In this document: one piece after another, positions 9,068-18,994 of the stretch
Numbering within the stretch: position 1 is the first letter of the stretch
Layout of the letters: every line of letters begins with the position of its first letter
Position numbers and translations under genes: made by a program
Assembly: GCA_003241385.1 (NCBI GenBank)
Contig: QFPO01000009.1
Span: 58,616-122,615, forward strand
Origin: Rhodanobacter denitrificans
Lineage (GTDB): Bacteria; Pseudomonadota; Gammaproteobacteria; Xanthomonadales; Rhodanobacteraceae
Length of the DNA: 64,000 bases
Direction: 5' to 3'
The notes under the pieces: generated by a model
Seen by the model: the letters and a program-made list of their open reading frames with translations, nothing else
Told to the model about the DNA's origin: nothing
The model's database searches: none

Positions 9068-10852
9068 ATGCGCGCCCGCCATTGTGACCATTCGAAGACA
9101 GTCACGTTGAAGACAGGCCAGCCGCCGATCGTTCCGGGCCGACGCCGCTCGTGGATCTGGCGCTGCGTCGCCGTGGCGGTGTTCGGCGCCGCCCTGATCC
9201 TCGGCCCGCTGACCGAGAACGGCCCGGCCGACAAGCTGTTCGCGGCCTGCCTGCTGCTGACCTTCGCCGCGGCGCTGCTGCTGGCGACCGGTCGCGTCGC
9301 GTTCTCGCTGCTGACGGCCGGCCTGGTGTTCGGCGCGATCAGCCTGGCCGGCACATTGAAGTTCGCCTATCTGACGACGCCGCTGCTGGCGCCGGACCTC
9401 AAGTACTTCGTCAACCGCGAGACGATCGAGGTCGTTGCGCGCTATCCGCCGCTGCTGGCCGCCTCGATCGTCGCCGTGATCGCGCTGCCGCTGCTGCCGG
9501 CGCTGGCTCTGCTGGCCGAGCGCGACGGCCTGATGCCGGGCCGACCGCGCGGCGAGCGGCACGGCGCGAGGCTGGTCGGCACGCTGGCCGCGCTGGTGCT
9601 GCTGGCCGCCTGCACGATGCCCGAAGGCCCGTTCCGCTCGGTGTTCAACAAGCCGATGTGGGTGACGATCAACGACCGCAGCTTCATCACGAATTTCTTC
9701 ACCTCGTTCAACGACACCCAGATCGCCGAGCCGACGATCCCGGCCGGCGTCGACCGCAGCGTCGACTGGCGGCTGGACCGCCCGCTGCGCGCGCCGGCGC
9801 AGAAGCCGGACGTGGTCGCGGTGCTCGAGGAGAGCACGTTCGATCCGCGCATCCTGCGCCTGTGCACGGTGCCGGCCTGCCGCTACCGGATGTTCGAACG
9901 CGACCGCCGCACGCGCGCCGGCGGCCTGCTCAACGTGCACACCTTCGGCGGCGGCACCTGGACCAGCGAATTCGCGTTCCTGACCGGCCTGGCCGACAAG
10001 CTGTTCGGCAATGCCGGCCTGTACGCGCCGTACAACCTCGCGCCGCGCGTGTCCTACACGCTGCCGCGCGCGTTCGCGGCGGCCGGCTACCGGACCGTGG
10101 CGATCTATCCGGTCACCGGCGACTTCCTCAACGCGCGCAACGCCTACGCGCTGTACGGCTTCGACGCGTTCCACGACGGCAGCGACTACGGGCTCGGCTG
10201 GGAGAGCACCGACCAGGACCTGCTGGCGGTGTTCCGCCAGGTCTACGCGAAGGAGAAGGCCGACCATCCGGACCGCCCGCTGTTCGTCTTCATGCTGACG
10301 CTGCACCAGCACGGCCCGCACATGACGCCGCTGGCGCTGCTGCCGGCGCCGTTCGACCAGCCGCTGTTTCCGGGCGCGTTCGCGCCGCGCAAGCTCGACG
10401 AATGGCTGAACCTCAACATCGGCAACTACCTCGAGCGCCTGCGCCAGTCCGACGCCGTGCTCGCCGAGCTCGAGCGCTTCGTGCTGGACCGCCGCCAGCC
10501 GACCGTGCTGCTGCACTTCGGCGACCACCAGCCCTCGTTCGACGGCGCGATCCAGGCGATTCCGAAGAAGCTGCCGCGCGGCGCCGGCCCCAACAGCAGC
10601 CTGGTCACCTACTTCATGCTCAAGACCAACTACCCGATCCCGCTGCGCGCCGACGATACCGTGACCGACATCGTCTACCTGGGCTCGCTGCTGCTCGAAA
10701 GCGCCGGCGTGCCGCGCAACGCGTTCTACCAGGCCAATTCGCTGCTGCGCGAACGCTGCAAGGGGCGCTACCTGGATTGCGCCGACACGCGGATTCTGGC
10801 TTCCTATCACGACTACCTGTTCAACCGCCTCGACGTGCTGCGCGACGAATGA
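9068..10852 (+). CDS. LtaS-like membrane sulfatase-superfamily protein (putative phosphoglycerol/phosphoethanolamine transferase)
   Basis: Alkaline phosphatase/sulfatase-superfamily membrane enzyme resembling lipoteichoic acid synthase and phosphoglycerol transferases. From the ATG at 9068 it has 594 residues: about five hydrophobic segments in the first 190, then a periplasmic catalytic domain. Candidate active-site pieces are EESTFDP (metal Glu), Thr297 in GGGTWTSEF aligning with the LtaS nucleophile, HQHGPH and GDHQPSFD. A TTG at 9107 is an alternative start; the frame also stays open through lpxB, but that is a shadow. Its stop overlaps rnhB by 4 bp. A role decorating a periplasmic glycan or lipid with a phospholipid headgroup is inference; the substrate is unknown. 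Confidence 0.8.
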   Translation: MRARHCDHSKTVTLKTGQPPIVPGRRRSWIWRCVAVAVFGAALILGPLTENGPADKLFAACLLLTFAAALLLATGRVAFSLLTAGLVFGAISLAGTLKFAYLTTPLLAPDLKYFVNRETIEVVARYPPLLAASIVAVIALPLLPALALLAERDGLMPGRPRGERHGARLVGTLAALVLLAACTMPEGPFRSVFNKPMWVTINDRSFITNFFTSFNDTQIAEPTIPAGVDRSVDWRLDRPLRAPAQKPDVVAVLEESTFDPRILRLCTVPACRYRMFERDRRTRAGGLLNVHTFGGGTWTSEFAFLTGLADKLFGNAGLYAPYNLAPRVSYTLPRAFAAAGYRTVAIYPVTGDFLNARNAYALYGFDAFHDGSDYGLGWESTDQDLLAVFRQVYAKEKADHPDRPLFVFMLTLHQHGPHMTPLALLPAPFDQPLFPGAFAPRKLDEWLNLNIGNYLERLRQSDAVLAELERFVLDRRQPTVLLHFGDHQPSFDGAIQAIPKKLPRGAGPNSSLVTYFMLKTNYPIPLRADDTVTDIVYLGSLLLESAGVPRNAFYQANSLLRERCKGRYLDCADTRILASYHDYLFNRLDVLRDE

Positions 10853-11442
10853 CGCCCGAAGGACTGCTGCTGATCGCCGGCGTCGACGAAGCCGGCCGCG
10901 GGCCGCTGGCCGGTCCGGTCGTGACCGCCGCGGTGATCCTGGATCCGGCCCGGCCGATCGACGGCCTCGACGATTCCAAGGTGCTGGCCGAACCGGTCCG
11001 CGAGTCGCTGGCCGTGCTGATCCGCGCGCGCGCGCTGGCGTTCGCGGTCTGCGTCGTCGATCCGCTCGAGATCGACCGCATCAACATCCTGCGCGCGACG
11101 CTGGCCGGCATGACGCGCGCGCTGGCGATGCTGACGCCGGCGCCGCTGCTGGCCCTGATCGACGGCAACCATCTGCCGAAGGATCTGCCGTGCCCGGGCC
11201 GCGCGGTGATCGGCGGCGACGCGTCGGAACCGGCGATCAGCGCGGCTTCGATCCTCGCCAAGACCGAGCGCGACCGGCTGATGCGCGACTGGGACGCGGT
11301 CCATCCGGGCTACGGCTTCGCGCGCCACAAGGGCTATCCGACGCCCGAGCACCTCGACGCGCTGGAGCGGCTGGGCCCCTGCCCGATCCACCGCACCAGC
11401 TTCGCGCCGGTGCGCCGGCTGATCGCGCCGGCCCTGCTGTAG
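10849..11442 (+). CDS. rnhB: Ribonuclease HII
   Basis: Endonuclease that cuts the RNA strand of RNA-DNA hybrids and starts removal of misincorporated ribonucleotides, using Mg or Mn. Family motifs are GVDEAGRGPLAGPV (first two acidic residues), LDDSKVL, ALIDGNHLP and the C-terminal HPGYGFARHKGYPTPEHL. At 197 residues it is typical. The ATG overlaps the previous stop by 4 bp, so it is translationally coupled to the LtaS-like gene. It precedes dnaE, as in many gammaproteobacteria. Confidence 0.95.
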   Translation: MTPEGLLLIAGVDEAGRGPLAGPVVTAAVILDPARPIDGLDDSKVLAEPVRESLAVLIRARALAFAVCVVDPLEIDRINILRATLAGMTRALAMLTPAPLLALIDGNHLPKDLPCPGRAVIGGDASEPAISAASILAKTERDRLMRDWDAVHPGYGFARHKGYPTPEHLDALERLGPCPIHRTSFAPVRRLIAPALL

Positions 11443-11571
11443 CGCCGCGCCGGACCGCGGCCGGACGCCGCCGCGCGCGCCGGCTGCCCCGTCCGCGGTC
11501 CGCGGCGAATTGCAAGCTTGTTGGCACGGGGTCCGGCCGCTACGCTGGCGGACCGGATCCCGGCCCGCCGC

Positions 11572-14500
11572 ATGTCCTCCCGATTCGTCCACCTGCATGT
11601 CCACAGCGAGTACTCGCTGGTCGACTCGACCGTTCGCATCGGCGATCTGGTCCAGGCCTGCGCGAAACTCGGCATGCCGGCCGTCGCGCTGACCGACCAG
11701 GTCAACCTGTTCGCGCTGGTCAAGTTCCAGCAGGCCGCCGAACGCGCCGGCATCAAGCCGGTCGCCGGCAGCGATCTGTGGCTGGCCGACCCGGCCGACC
11801 GCGCGCGGCCGAGCCGGCTGACCGTGCTGTGCCGCGACCGCAACGGCTATCTGAATCTCTCGCGCCTGGTCTCGCGCGCCTGGGCCGACGGCCGCCACGG
11901 CGACCTGGCCGTGGTCGAGGCCGACTGGCTCGAGCAGGCCAACCAGGGCCTGATCGCACTGGCCGGCCGCGACAGCGCGATCGGCCGCCATCTGCTGGCC
12001 GGCAACGACGCCGCCGCGGCGGCCTGCCTGGCCGACCTGCGCCGCGCGTTTCCGGGCCGCCTCTATCTGGAAGCGACGCGCACGCAGCGCAGCGGCGAGG
12101 ACGACTTCATCGCCGGCGCGATCGAGCTGGCCGCACGCCTGGACGTGCCGGTGGTCGCCAGCAACGACGTGCGCTTCCTCGAACGCGAGGATTTCGAGGC
12201 GCACGAGGCGCGCGTGTGCATCCACGGCGGCCGCGTGCTGGCCGATCCGAAGCGGCCGCGCGAGTACTCGGCCGAGCAGTACCTCAAGCCGCCCGAGGAG
12301 ATGGCCGCGCTGTTCGCCGACCTGCCCGGCGCGCTCGAGAACACCGTGGAGCTGGCGCGGCGCTGCAATCTGCAGCTCTCGTTCGGCACCTACTACCTGC
12401 CGGCGTTCCCGGTGCCGTCCGACGAGACGCTCGATTCGTGGATCCGCTCGCAGGCGCGGCGCGGCCTGGCCGCGCGCCTGGCCAAGCAGCCGCCGGCGCC
12501 GGGCTTCGAGGAGGCCGACTACGCGGCGCGCCTGGAGCGCGAGGTCGACGTCATCGTCCAGATGGGCTTCCCCGGCTACTTCCTGATCGTCGCGGACTTC
12601 ATCAACTGGGCCAAGGACCACGACATCCCGGTCGGTCCGGGCCGCGGCTCGGGCGCCGGTTCGCTGGTCGCCTATGCGCTCGGCATCACCGATCTGGATC
12701 CGCTGCGCTACGGCCTGCTGTTCGAGCGCTTCCTCAATCCCGAACGCGTGTCGATGCCGGACTTCGACGTCGACTTCTGCATGGACCGCCGCGACGAGGT
12801 CATCGACTACGTCGCGCGCAAGTACGGCCGCGACCGCGTCAGCCAGATCATCACCTACGGCACGATGGCGGCCAAGGCGGTGCTGCGCGACACCGGCCGC
12901 GTGCTCGGCATGCCGTACGGCCAGGTCGACCGCATCGCAAAACTCATCCCGCCGCGGCCGCTCGACCTCTCGCTCGAGGACGCGCTCGGCCGCACCGAGA
13001 AGTCGCGCGCCGAGCCCGAGCGGGTCGTCGCCGACTTCTGCGCGCAGTACGCCGAGGACGAGGAGGTCCGCGAGCTGGTCGACCTGGCGCTCAAGCTCGA
13101 GGACCTGACCCGCAACGCCGGCAAGCACGCCGGCGGCGTCGTGATCGCGCCCGGTCCGCTGACCGACTTCGCGCCGCTGTACTGCGAGGACGGCGGCGCC
13201 GGCGTGGTCACGCAGTTCGACAAGGACGACGTCGAGGCGATCGGCCTGGTCAAGTTCGACTTCCTCGGCCTGCGCACGCTGACGATCATCGACTGGGCGG
13301 TCAAGGCGATCAATCAGCGCCGCGCGGCCACCGGCGAGGCGCCGCTGGACATCACGACGCTACCGCTCGACGACGCGGCCAGCTACGCGCTGTTCGCGCG
13401 CGGCGACACGGTCGCGGTGTTCCAGTTCGAGTCGCGCGGCATGCAGAGCCTGCTCAAGGACGCCAAGCCCGACCGCTTCGAGGACCTGATCGCGCTGGTC
13501 TCGCTGTACCGGCCGGGCCCGATGGAGCTGATCCCGAGCTTCTGCAACCGCAAGCACGGGCGCGAGGACATCGACTATCCCGACGCGCGCGTCGAGCCGA
13601 TCCTGCGCGAGACCTACGGCATCATGGTCTACCAGGAACAGGTCATGCAGATGGCCCAGATCGTGGGCCATTACTCGCTCGGCGGCGCCGACCTGCTGCG
13701 CCGCGCGATGGGCAAGAAGAAGGCCGAGGAGATGGCCAAGCACCGCGCGATCTTCCGCGAGGGTGCCGCTCAGGACGGCATCGGCGAGGCCAAGGCCGAC
13801 GCGATCTTCGACCTGATGGAGAAGTTCGCCGGCTACGGCTTCAACAAGTCGCACGCGGCCGCCTATGCGCTGGTCTCGTACCAGACCGCGTGGCTCAAGA
13901 CGCATTACCCGGCCGAGTTCATGGCCGCGGTGCTGTCCTCGGACATGGACAACACCGACAAGGTCGTGACCTTCCTCGACGAGGCGCGCGCGATCGGCCT
14001 GACCGTGCAGCCGCCCGACGTCAACGCCTCGCGCTACATGTTCGAGGCCGCCGACGACAAGACAATCCGCTACGGTCTGGGCGCGGTCAAGGGCGTCGGC
14101 CGCGGCGCGGTCGAGAACATCGTCGAGGCGCGCGACCGCGGCGGCCCGTTCACCGATCTGGCCGCGTTCTGCCGGCGCGTCGACCCGCAGAAGATCAACA
14201 AGCGCGTGTTCGAGGCGCTGATCCTGTCCGGCTCGATGGACGCGCTGGCGGCCAACCGCGCCAGCCTGATGGCGCAGCTGCCCGAGGCGATCCGCGCGGC
14301 CGAGCAGCACGCGCGCGACATCGAGCACGGCCAGGGCGACATTTTCGGCTCGGCCGGGCCGGCCGTGGCCGCGCCGGTCGAGCGCGTCGAGGTCGACGAC
14401 TGGCCGCTCGAACAGAAGCTCGCCGGCGAGCGCGAGACGCTCGGCCACTACCTGTCCGGCCATCCGACCGATGCCTGGCGCGACCTGCTCGCGAAGATCA

Positions 14501-15069
14501 CCACCTGCGCGATCGGCGACATCGACAAGCACTACAAGCCGCCGGCGCCGGGCGAACGGCGCGGGCGCTTCAACGACCAGCCGTTCGTGCTGGCCGGATC
14601 GGTGGTCGGCATCCGCAAGGCCGGCGACAGCCGCGCCTTCGTCGAGGTCGAGGACCACTCCGGCCGGTTCACCGCCAGCCTGTGGAGCGAGGTGCTGGTC
14701 CAGTACGGCGCCCTGCTGACGCGCGACGCGATCCTGGTGTTCGAGGGCGGCCTGTCGGTCGACGACTTCAGCGGCGGCTACCAGATCCGCGTGCAGCGCG
14801 TCTCGACGATCGCCTCGGCCTGCGAGGCGCAGGTGCGCCTGGTCCAGGTCCGGCTGAACGGCATCGGCCGCGATTTCGTGCCGCGGCTGCGCGCCGCGCT
14901 CGATCCGTACCGCGGCGGCACCACGCCGGTGCGGCTGACCGTCAGCACCGCGCTCGGCCAGGGCGACGTCGAGCTCGGCGCGCCGTGGCGCGTGCGCGCG
15001 GGCCCCGAGCTGCAGCGCGCGCTGCAGGCGATCGACGGCGTGCTCGCGACCCAGCTCGTGCTCGGCTGA
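11572..15069 (+). CDS. dnaE: DNA polymerase III subunit alpha
   Basis: Replicative polymerase catalytic subunit. It starts with the PHP domain (FVHLHVHSEYSLVDS), continues with the C-family polymerase core including GPGRGSGAGSLVAY and the catalytic aspartates in PDFDVDFC (about residues 397-401), the FNKSHAAAYALV segment, and ends with helix-hairpin-helix, OB-fold and tau-binding regions. The ATG at 11572 gives 1165 residues, matching the family; the frame is open 54 bp further upstream from a TTG, but without family similarity. The 129 bp after rnhB hold no convincing promoter. Confidence 0.97.
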   Translation: MSSRFVHLHVHSEYSLVDSTVRIGDLVQACAKLGMPAVALTDQVNLFALVKFQQAAERAGIKPVAGSDLWLADPADRARPSRLTVLCRDRNGYLNLSRLVSRAWADGRHGDLAVVEADWLEQANQGLIALAGRDSAIGRHLLAGNDAAAAACLADLRRAFPGRLYLEATRTQRSGEDDFIAGAIELAARLDVPVVASNDVRFLEREDFEAHEARVCIHGGRVLADPKRPREYSAEQYLKPPEEMAALFADLPGALENTVELARRCNLQLSFGTYYLPAFPVPSDETLDSWIRSQARRGLAARLAKQPPAPGFEEADYAARLEREVDVIVQMGFPGYFLIVADFINWAKDHDIPVGPGRGSGAGSLVAYALGITDLDPLRYGLLFERFLNPERVSMPDFDVDFCMDRRDEVIDYVARKYGRDRVSQIITYGTMAAKAVLRDTGRVLGMPYGQVDRIAKLIPPRPLDLSLEDALGRTEKSRAEPERVVADFCAQYAEDEEVRELVDLALKLEDLTRNAGKHAGGVVIAPGPLTDFAPLYCEDGGAGVVTQFDKDDVEAIGLVKFDFLGLRTLTIIDWAVKAINQRRAATGEAPLDITTLPLDDAASYALFARGDTVAVFQFESRGMQSLLKDAKPDRFEDLIALVSLYRPGPMELIPSFCNRKHGREDIDYPDARVEPILRETYGIMVYQEQVMQMAQIVGHYSLGGADLLRRAMGKKKAEEMAKHRAIFREGAAQDGIGEAKADAIFDLMEKFAGYGFNKSHAAAYALVSYQTAWLKTHYPAEFMAAVLSSDMDNTDKVVTFLDEARAIGLTVQPPDVNASRYMFEAADDKTIRYGLGAVKGVGRGAVENIVEARDRGGPFTDLAAFCRRVDPQKINKRVFEALILSGSMDALAANRASLMAQLPEAIRAAEQHARDIEHGQGDIFGSAGPAVAAPVERVEVDDWPLEQKLAGERETLGHYLSGHPTDAWRDLLAKITTCAIGDIDKHYKPPAPGERRGRFNDQPFVLAGSVVGIRKAGDSRAFVEVEDHSGRFTASLWSEVLVQYGALLTRDAILVFEGGLSVDDFSGGYQIRVQRVSTIASACEAQVRLVQVRLNGIGRDFVPRLRAALDPYRGGTTPVRLTVSTALGQGDVELGAPWRVRAGPELQRALQAIDGVLATQLVLG

Positions 15070-15154
15070 GGCCGGTGACCGGCCTGACCGACGGCCGGCG
15101 ACCGCTCGAGCCGATCGGGCTATACTGCGGATCTTTTCGCTCGAACAGCGTCGA

Positions 15155-16114
15155 ATGAACCCGAATTTCCTCGATTTCGAACAACCCATTGCCGAGCTGG
15201 ACGCGAAGATCCACGAGCTTCGCCACGCCAGCCAGGGACAGGCGTTCAACATCGACGAGGAAATCAGGCGTCTGCAGGACAAGCTCAAGCTCAAGACGCA
15301 CGAGATCTTCAAGGGCCTGACCTCCTGGCAGATCGCCCAGCTGGCGCGCCATCCGGCGCGTCCGTACACGCTCGACTACGTCGGCGTGATCTGCGAGGAA
15401 TTCCACGAGCTCGCCGGCGACCGCGCCTATGCCGACGATGCGGCGATCGTCGGCGGCCTCGGCCGCATCGACGGCCGCAGCGTCGTCGTGATCGGCCACC
15501 AGAAGGGCCGCGACACCAAGACCAAAGTGCGCCGCAACTTCGGCATGCCGCGCCCGGAGGGCTATCGTAAGGCGCTGCGGCTGATGAAGCTGGCCGAACG
15601 CTTCCATCTGCCGATCCTGACCTTCATCGACACGCCCGGCGCGTATCCGGGCGTCGGTGCCGAGGAGCGCGGCCAGAGCGAGGCGATCGCGCGCAATCTG
15701 CTCGAAATGGCCGAGCTGCGCGTGCCGATCGTCTGCACGGTGATCGGCGAGGGCGGCTCCGGCGGCGCGCTGGCGATCGGCGTCGGCGACCGCACGCTGA
15801 TGCTGCAGTATTCGACCTATTCGGTGATCTCGCCCGAAGGCTGCGCCTCGATCCTCTGGAAGAGCGCCGAGAAGGCCCGCGACGCCGCCGAGGCGCTCGG
15901 CCTGACCGCGCCGCGCCTGCTCGAGCTCGGCCTGATCGACAAGGTCGTGCGTGAACCGCTCGGTGGCGCGCACCGCAGCCCGCGCGCGATGGCGGTGCGA
16001 CTTAAGGCCGTGCTGCTGAACGAGCTCGACGCGCTCGGCGCGGTCGACACCGACACCCTGCTCGAGAACCGCTACCAGCGCCTGCGCCGCTACGGCGCGT
16101 ACACCGAGCAGTAG
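15155..16114 (+). CDS. accA: Acetyl-CoA carboxylase carboxyltransferase subunit alpha
   Basis: With AccD it forms the carboxyltransferase that moves CO2 from biotinylated AccB to acetyl-CoA, giving malonyl-CoA for fatty acid synthesis. Signatures are the N-terminal FLDFEQPIAELDAKI, the crotonase-fold core with GGLGRIDGRSVVVIGHQKGR, FGMPRPEGYRKALRLM, FIDTPGAYPGVGAEERGQ and EGGSGGALAIGVGD. Length is 319, as in E. coli. A TATACT hexamer lies 29 bp upstream of the start codon, but no matching -35 is visible, so a separate promoter is only possible. Confidence 0.97.
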   Translation: MNPNFLDFEQPIAELDAKIHELRHASQGQAFNIDEEIRRLQDKLKLKTHEIFKGLTSWQIAQLARHPARPYTLDYVGVICEEFHELAGDRAYADDAAIVGGLGRIDGRSVVVIGHQKGRDTKTKVRRNFGMPRPEGYRKALRLMKLAERFHLPILTFIDTPGAYPGVGAEERGQSEAIARNLLEMAELRVPIVCTVIGEGGSGGALAIGVGDRTLMLQYSTYSVISPEGCASILWKSAEKARDAAEALGLTAPRLLELGLIDKVVREPLGGAHRSPRAMAVRLKAVLLNELDALGAVDTDTLLENRYQRLRRYGAYTEQ

Positions 16115-16184
16115 ACGCCGAACCCGCACCGGGATCGTGCGTTCAGCGGGCCGGCAGCGCCGGCCCTGCGATGATGCGCCCACC

Positions 16185-17585
16185 ATGCCGATGCTCCGCC
16201 GCCCGTTTCTGATCGCCGTCCTGTGCCGCGCCGCGGCGCTGGCCTGCCTATGGGCGGCGGCGACCGCGCACGCCGGCGAGGCGCCGCGCTACGACGAGGA
16301 GCCGGTGCTCGAGGCCGCCACGCTGGTGCCGCCGGAGCGGCTGAGCGGCCCCGGTTTCACGGTCGATTCGCACGTGGAGATCCGCGGCTACATGGCGCAC
16401 TTCACGCTCGACACGCCGGCCGGTCCGCTGCAGGCGCAAAGCGTGGAAATCCTCGCCGAGCGCGAGGACGAACTGCCGGTGCTGTTCGCACTCGACCGAC
16501 TGACGCGCTCGGAGGCGTTCACGCGCACGGCCGGCGGCACGCTCGGCGGCACCGCGCGCGCGGTCGGCAACGTGGTGCTGCACCCGATCGAGACGCTGCG
16601 CGGCCTGCCGGCCGGCGTCGCGCGCTTCTTCGCCGCGCCGTTCGTCAAGCTCGGACGGCAGGCGCAGTCGCTGTCGGACCGGGTCGCGCGCGAATGGGGC
16701 ACCGCCGGCGAGAAGTATCCGGCCGCCGACGGCCCGATGACCGATGCGCGCCCGGCGCGCGGCGAACGCCGCGAGCGCGCCTGGTACGGCGGCGCCGGCG
16801 CCGAGGCCGGCCGCGAACTCAAGCGCCAGGTCGAGTACGGCCAGGCCAAGCGCGAGATTGCGCGCCAGCTCGGCGTCGACCCGTACACGTCCAACCCGTA
16901 TCTGCACGACCAGCTCGACCGCCTGGCCTGGGCCGGCGTCGGCGGCCGCCTGTCGGCCGGCGCCCTGCTCGGCGGCATCGGCGGCACCGCCGCGATCGCG
17001 ACGACGATGCAGATCGACACGGCGGTCTGGTCGCTCGACGGCGACGCACTGCGCGCACGCAACGAGGAGCGCTTCGGTGCCTGGTGCGCCGACGACCTGC
17101 TGGTGCGCCAGTTCCTGCGTCGCGGCGCGTTCACGCCGACGTTCCACGGCCGCATGCTCGAATCGCTGGCCGCGCTGCGGCCGGTCGCCGGCGGCGACGC
17201 GCTGCTCGAGCTCGCGATGACCGCGCGCTCCGAACTCGAGGCGCGCTTCGTCGTCAACGCGCTGCGCCTGCTGGCCGCCGACCCCACGATCGACGCCGGA
17301 CGCGGGCGGCTGCTGACGATCGGCGCCGGACTCGCCTGGCAGCGCGCCGACGGCAGCCTGCTGCTGCCGCTGCCGGTCGACTATCTGAGCTGGACGCCGG
17401 AGGTCGAGACCTTCTTCGATCGCCCGGACTTCCGTGTGCGCGACAAGACCGTGCTGATCGCCGGCCAGGCGACGCCGCGCGTACGCCGCGGCCTGACCGA
17501 GCGCGGCTGGGGGCTGGAGCTGTTCGTGCGCTGGCCCGGCGCGCCGCAGCGCGCCAGCGAGAGTGAGCCGGCCCCGCTGGACTGA
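16185..17585 (+). CDS. Secreted or periplasmic protein of unknown function
   Basis: I do not recognise a characterised family. The ATG at 16185 gives 466 residues with an N-terminal signal peptide (basic MPMLRRP, hydrophobic core, cleavage near AHAGEAP). The frame is open 48 bp further upstream, but that extension would disrupt the signal. The mature part shows a beta-rich N-terminal segment, a GGTLGGTARAVGN stretch, a basic linker, a Gly/Ala-rich segment near residue 275 that may be membrane-interacting, and a helical C-terminal half. It lies 70 bp after accA in the same direction and converges with the deiminase genes. Third-position GC is as high as in the neighbours, so it looks native. 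Confidence 0.6.
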   Translation: MPMLRRPFLIAVLCRAAALACLWAAATAHAGEAPRYDEEPVLEAATLVPPERLSGPGFTVDSHVEIRGYMAHFTLDTPAGPLQAQSVEILAEREDELPVLFALDRLTRSEAFTRTAGGTLGGTARAVGNVVLHPIETLRGLPAGVARFFAAPFVKLGRQAQSLSDRVAREWGTAGEKYPAADGPMTDARPARGERRERAWYGGAGAEAGRELKRQVEYGQAKREIARQLGVDPYTSNPYLHDQLDRLAWAGVGGRLSAGALLGGIGGTAAIATTMQIDTAVWSLDGDALRARNEERFGAWCADDLLVRQFLRRGAFTPTFHGRMLESLAALRPVAGGDALLELAMTARSELEARFVVNALRLLAADPTIDAGRGRLLTIGAGLAWQRADGSLLLPLPVDYLSWTPEVETFFDRPDFRVRDKTVLIAGQATPRVRRGLTERGWGLELFVRWPGAPQRASESEPAPLD

Positions 17586-17815
17586 GGCGCCGCGCCGGCG
17601 TCGGCCGATCGCGGCCTGATCGCAGTCACCGCACCGCACGGCTCGGCGCCGTTTCCGTGCCCGGCAGCGCGGCCGGCCATGCATCGATGGCCTCGGCTCG
17701 AGCGCAGCGTCGGACACGCAGCCGGCCCGACGTGAAGCCCGGGGCCGCGTGGCCGGCAACACGGGCGCGGGCGGTCGGCGCGCCCTCGCGGCCACCGGCG
17801 GCGCGCAGCGTCGGG

Positions 17816-18994
17816 TCAGTCGTAGTCGTTGCGGAAGACCAGATCCGGCACGTGCATGACGATGCAGTGGATCGCACCGGCCAGCCCGATGATGCCGCTG
17901 CAGTCGACCGGCACGATCTCGTGCTCGGGCAGCGCCGACTCGAACGTCTCGATGGCGGCGGCGTTCTCGGCCGGATAGCCGTTGAACTGGCAGACCAGCA
18001 CCAGCCGGTTCATGATCACCGAGTTGGTATAAGTGTAGTGCGTGCCGCCGCTGTTCCAGCCGGCCGTGCGGTAGACCGTATAGCCGCGCGACTGCATCAG
18101 CGCCGCCGTGGCATCGGTGACGGTCTTGGGCACGCCGCCGCCCTCGTTCGGCCCGTACTGGCCGATCAGCACCTTGTCGTCGGCCAGCGGCAGCATCCAC
18201 ATGTCGATGTGCTGGGTGCCGTCGTACCAGGACGGGAACGGATCGGTCAGCGTGACGTCCAGTCCCTGATGCAGCAGGTAGGTGTCCTTGATCTGCTGTT
18301 CGCTGAGGCCGGGATTGTCTGCGACGATCAGCCGCGTCATGAACGCCTCGCGGTTGCGGAACAGATGGAAGTTGCCGCCGCCGTGGTAGAGCGGCAGATC
18401 GTAGATCGCCTCGCTCCACTGCGCGGCGACCGCCTGCGGCACGCGGTCGTCGTTGGGCCGGCCGGCCGCGTAGTTGTAGACGTGGTCGGAGATCGAACGG
18501 CGGCCGGCGTCGTCGATGAAGCGTGGACCGTAATCGCGGATCCAGGCGCTGTCGGACTCGGCGGTGATGAAGTGCAGCCGCGCCGGGTCGGCGCCGGCAC
18601 CGGTCAGCACCGAGCGCGCCGAGGCCTCCTGGCCGGGACCCGAGACGACGATCCACACGTCCGACGGCGGATCGGCCGTCGTGATCGGCACGACCATCGC
18701 GGTATGCACGCTGTTCATCGCGCCCCAGCGGATCATCAAACCCTGGTTGGCCTCGTACTCGGTCTGGGCGCGCACCGGCCCCGGCGGCGCTCCCGTCGGC
18801 ACGCCGGATAGGGCCAGCGGCGGCCGCGCCGCGGCACGCCGTTCATGCGCGGCGCGCGTACGCGGCAGCGGGTTGGCCTCCTCGTCGACGATCCTCGCCA
18901 GATAGGCCGGATCGGCGCGGCGCGCCGGCGCGGCGTGAGCGGTCGCCGCAACGGCGATGCCGACCAGCAGACAGGACAGGATGCCGTTCTTCAT
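17816..18994 (-). CDS. Secreted peptidylarginine/agmatine deiminase family protein (copy 1)
   Basis: Member of the PAD_porph family (peptidylarginine deiminase of Porphyromonas and agmatine deiminases), which hydrolyse a guanidino group to a ureido group and ammonia. Catalytic elements are visible: WIRDYGPRF (Asp), HGGGNFH, QHIDMWMLPL (His and Asp) and GAIHCIVMH (nucleophilic Cys). The ATG at 18994, preceded by GGGGAG, gives 392 residues with a signal peptide cut near AHA-APARR, so it acts outside the cytoplasm. That favours protein or peptide arginine over free agmatine, but the substrate is inference. It is a tandem paralogue of the next gene. Confidence 0.85.
   Translation of the reverse strand: MKNGILSCLLVGIAVAATAHAAPARRADPAYLARIVDEEANPLPRTRAAHERRAAARPPLALSGVPTGAPPGPVRAQTEYEANQGLMIRWGAMNSVHTAMVVPITTADPPSDVWIVVSGPGQEASARSVLTGAGADPARLHFITAESDSAWIRDYGPRFIDDAGRRSISDHVYNYAAGRPNDDRVPQAVAAQWSEAIYDLPLYHGGGNFHLFRNREAFMTRLIVADNPGLSEQQIKDTYLLHQGLDVTLTDPFPSWYDGTQHIDMWMLPLADDKVLIGQYGPNEGGGVPKTVTDATAALMQSRGYTVYRTAGWNSGGTHYTYTNSVIMNRLVLVCQFNGYPAENAAAIETFESALPEHEIVPVDCSGIIGLAGAIHCIVMHVPDLVFRNDYD

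Noticed and set aside
15100..15154. A promoter for accA based on TATACT at 15121
   Set aside because: No acceptable -35 hexamer lies 16-18 bp upstream; kept only as a remark in the accA entry.
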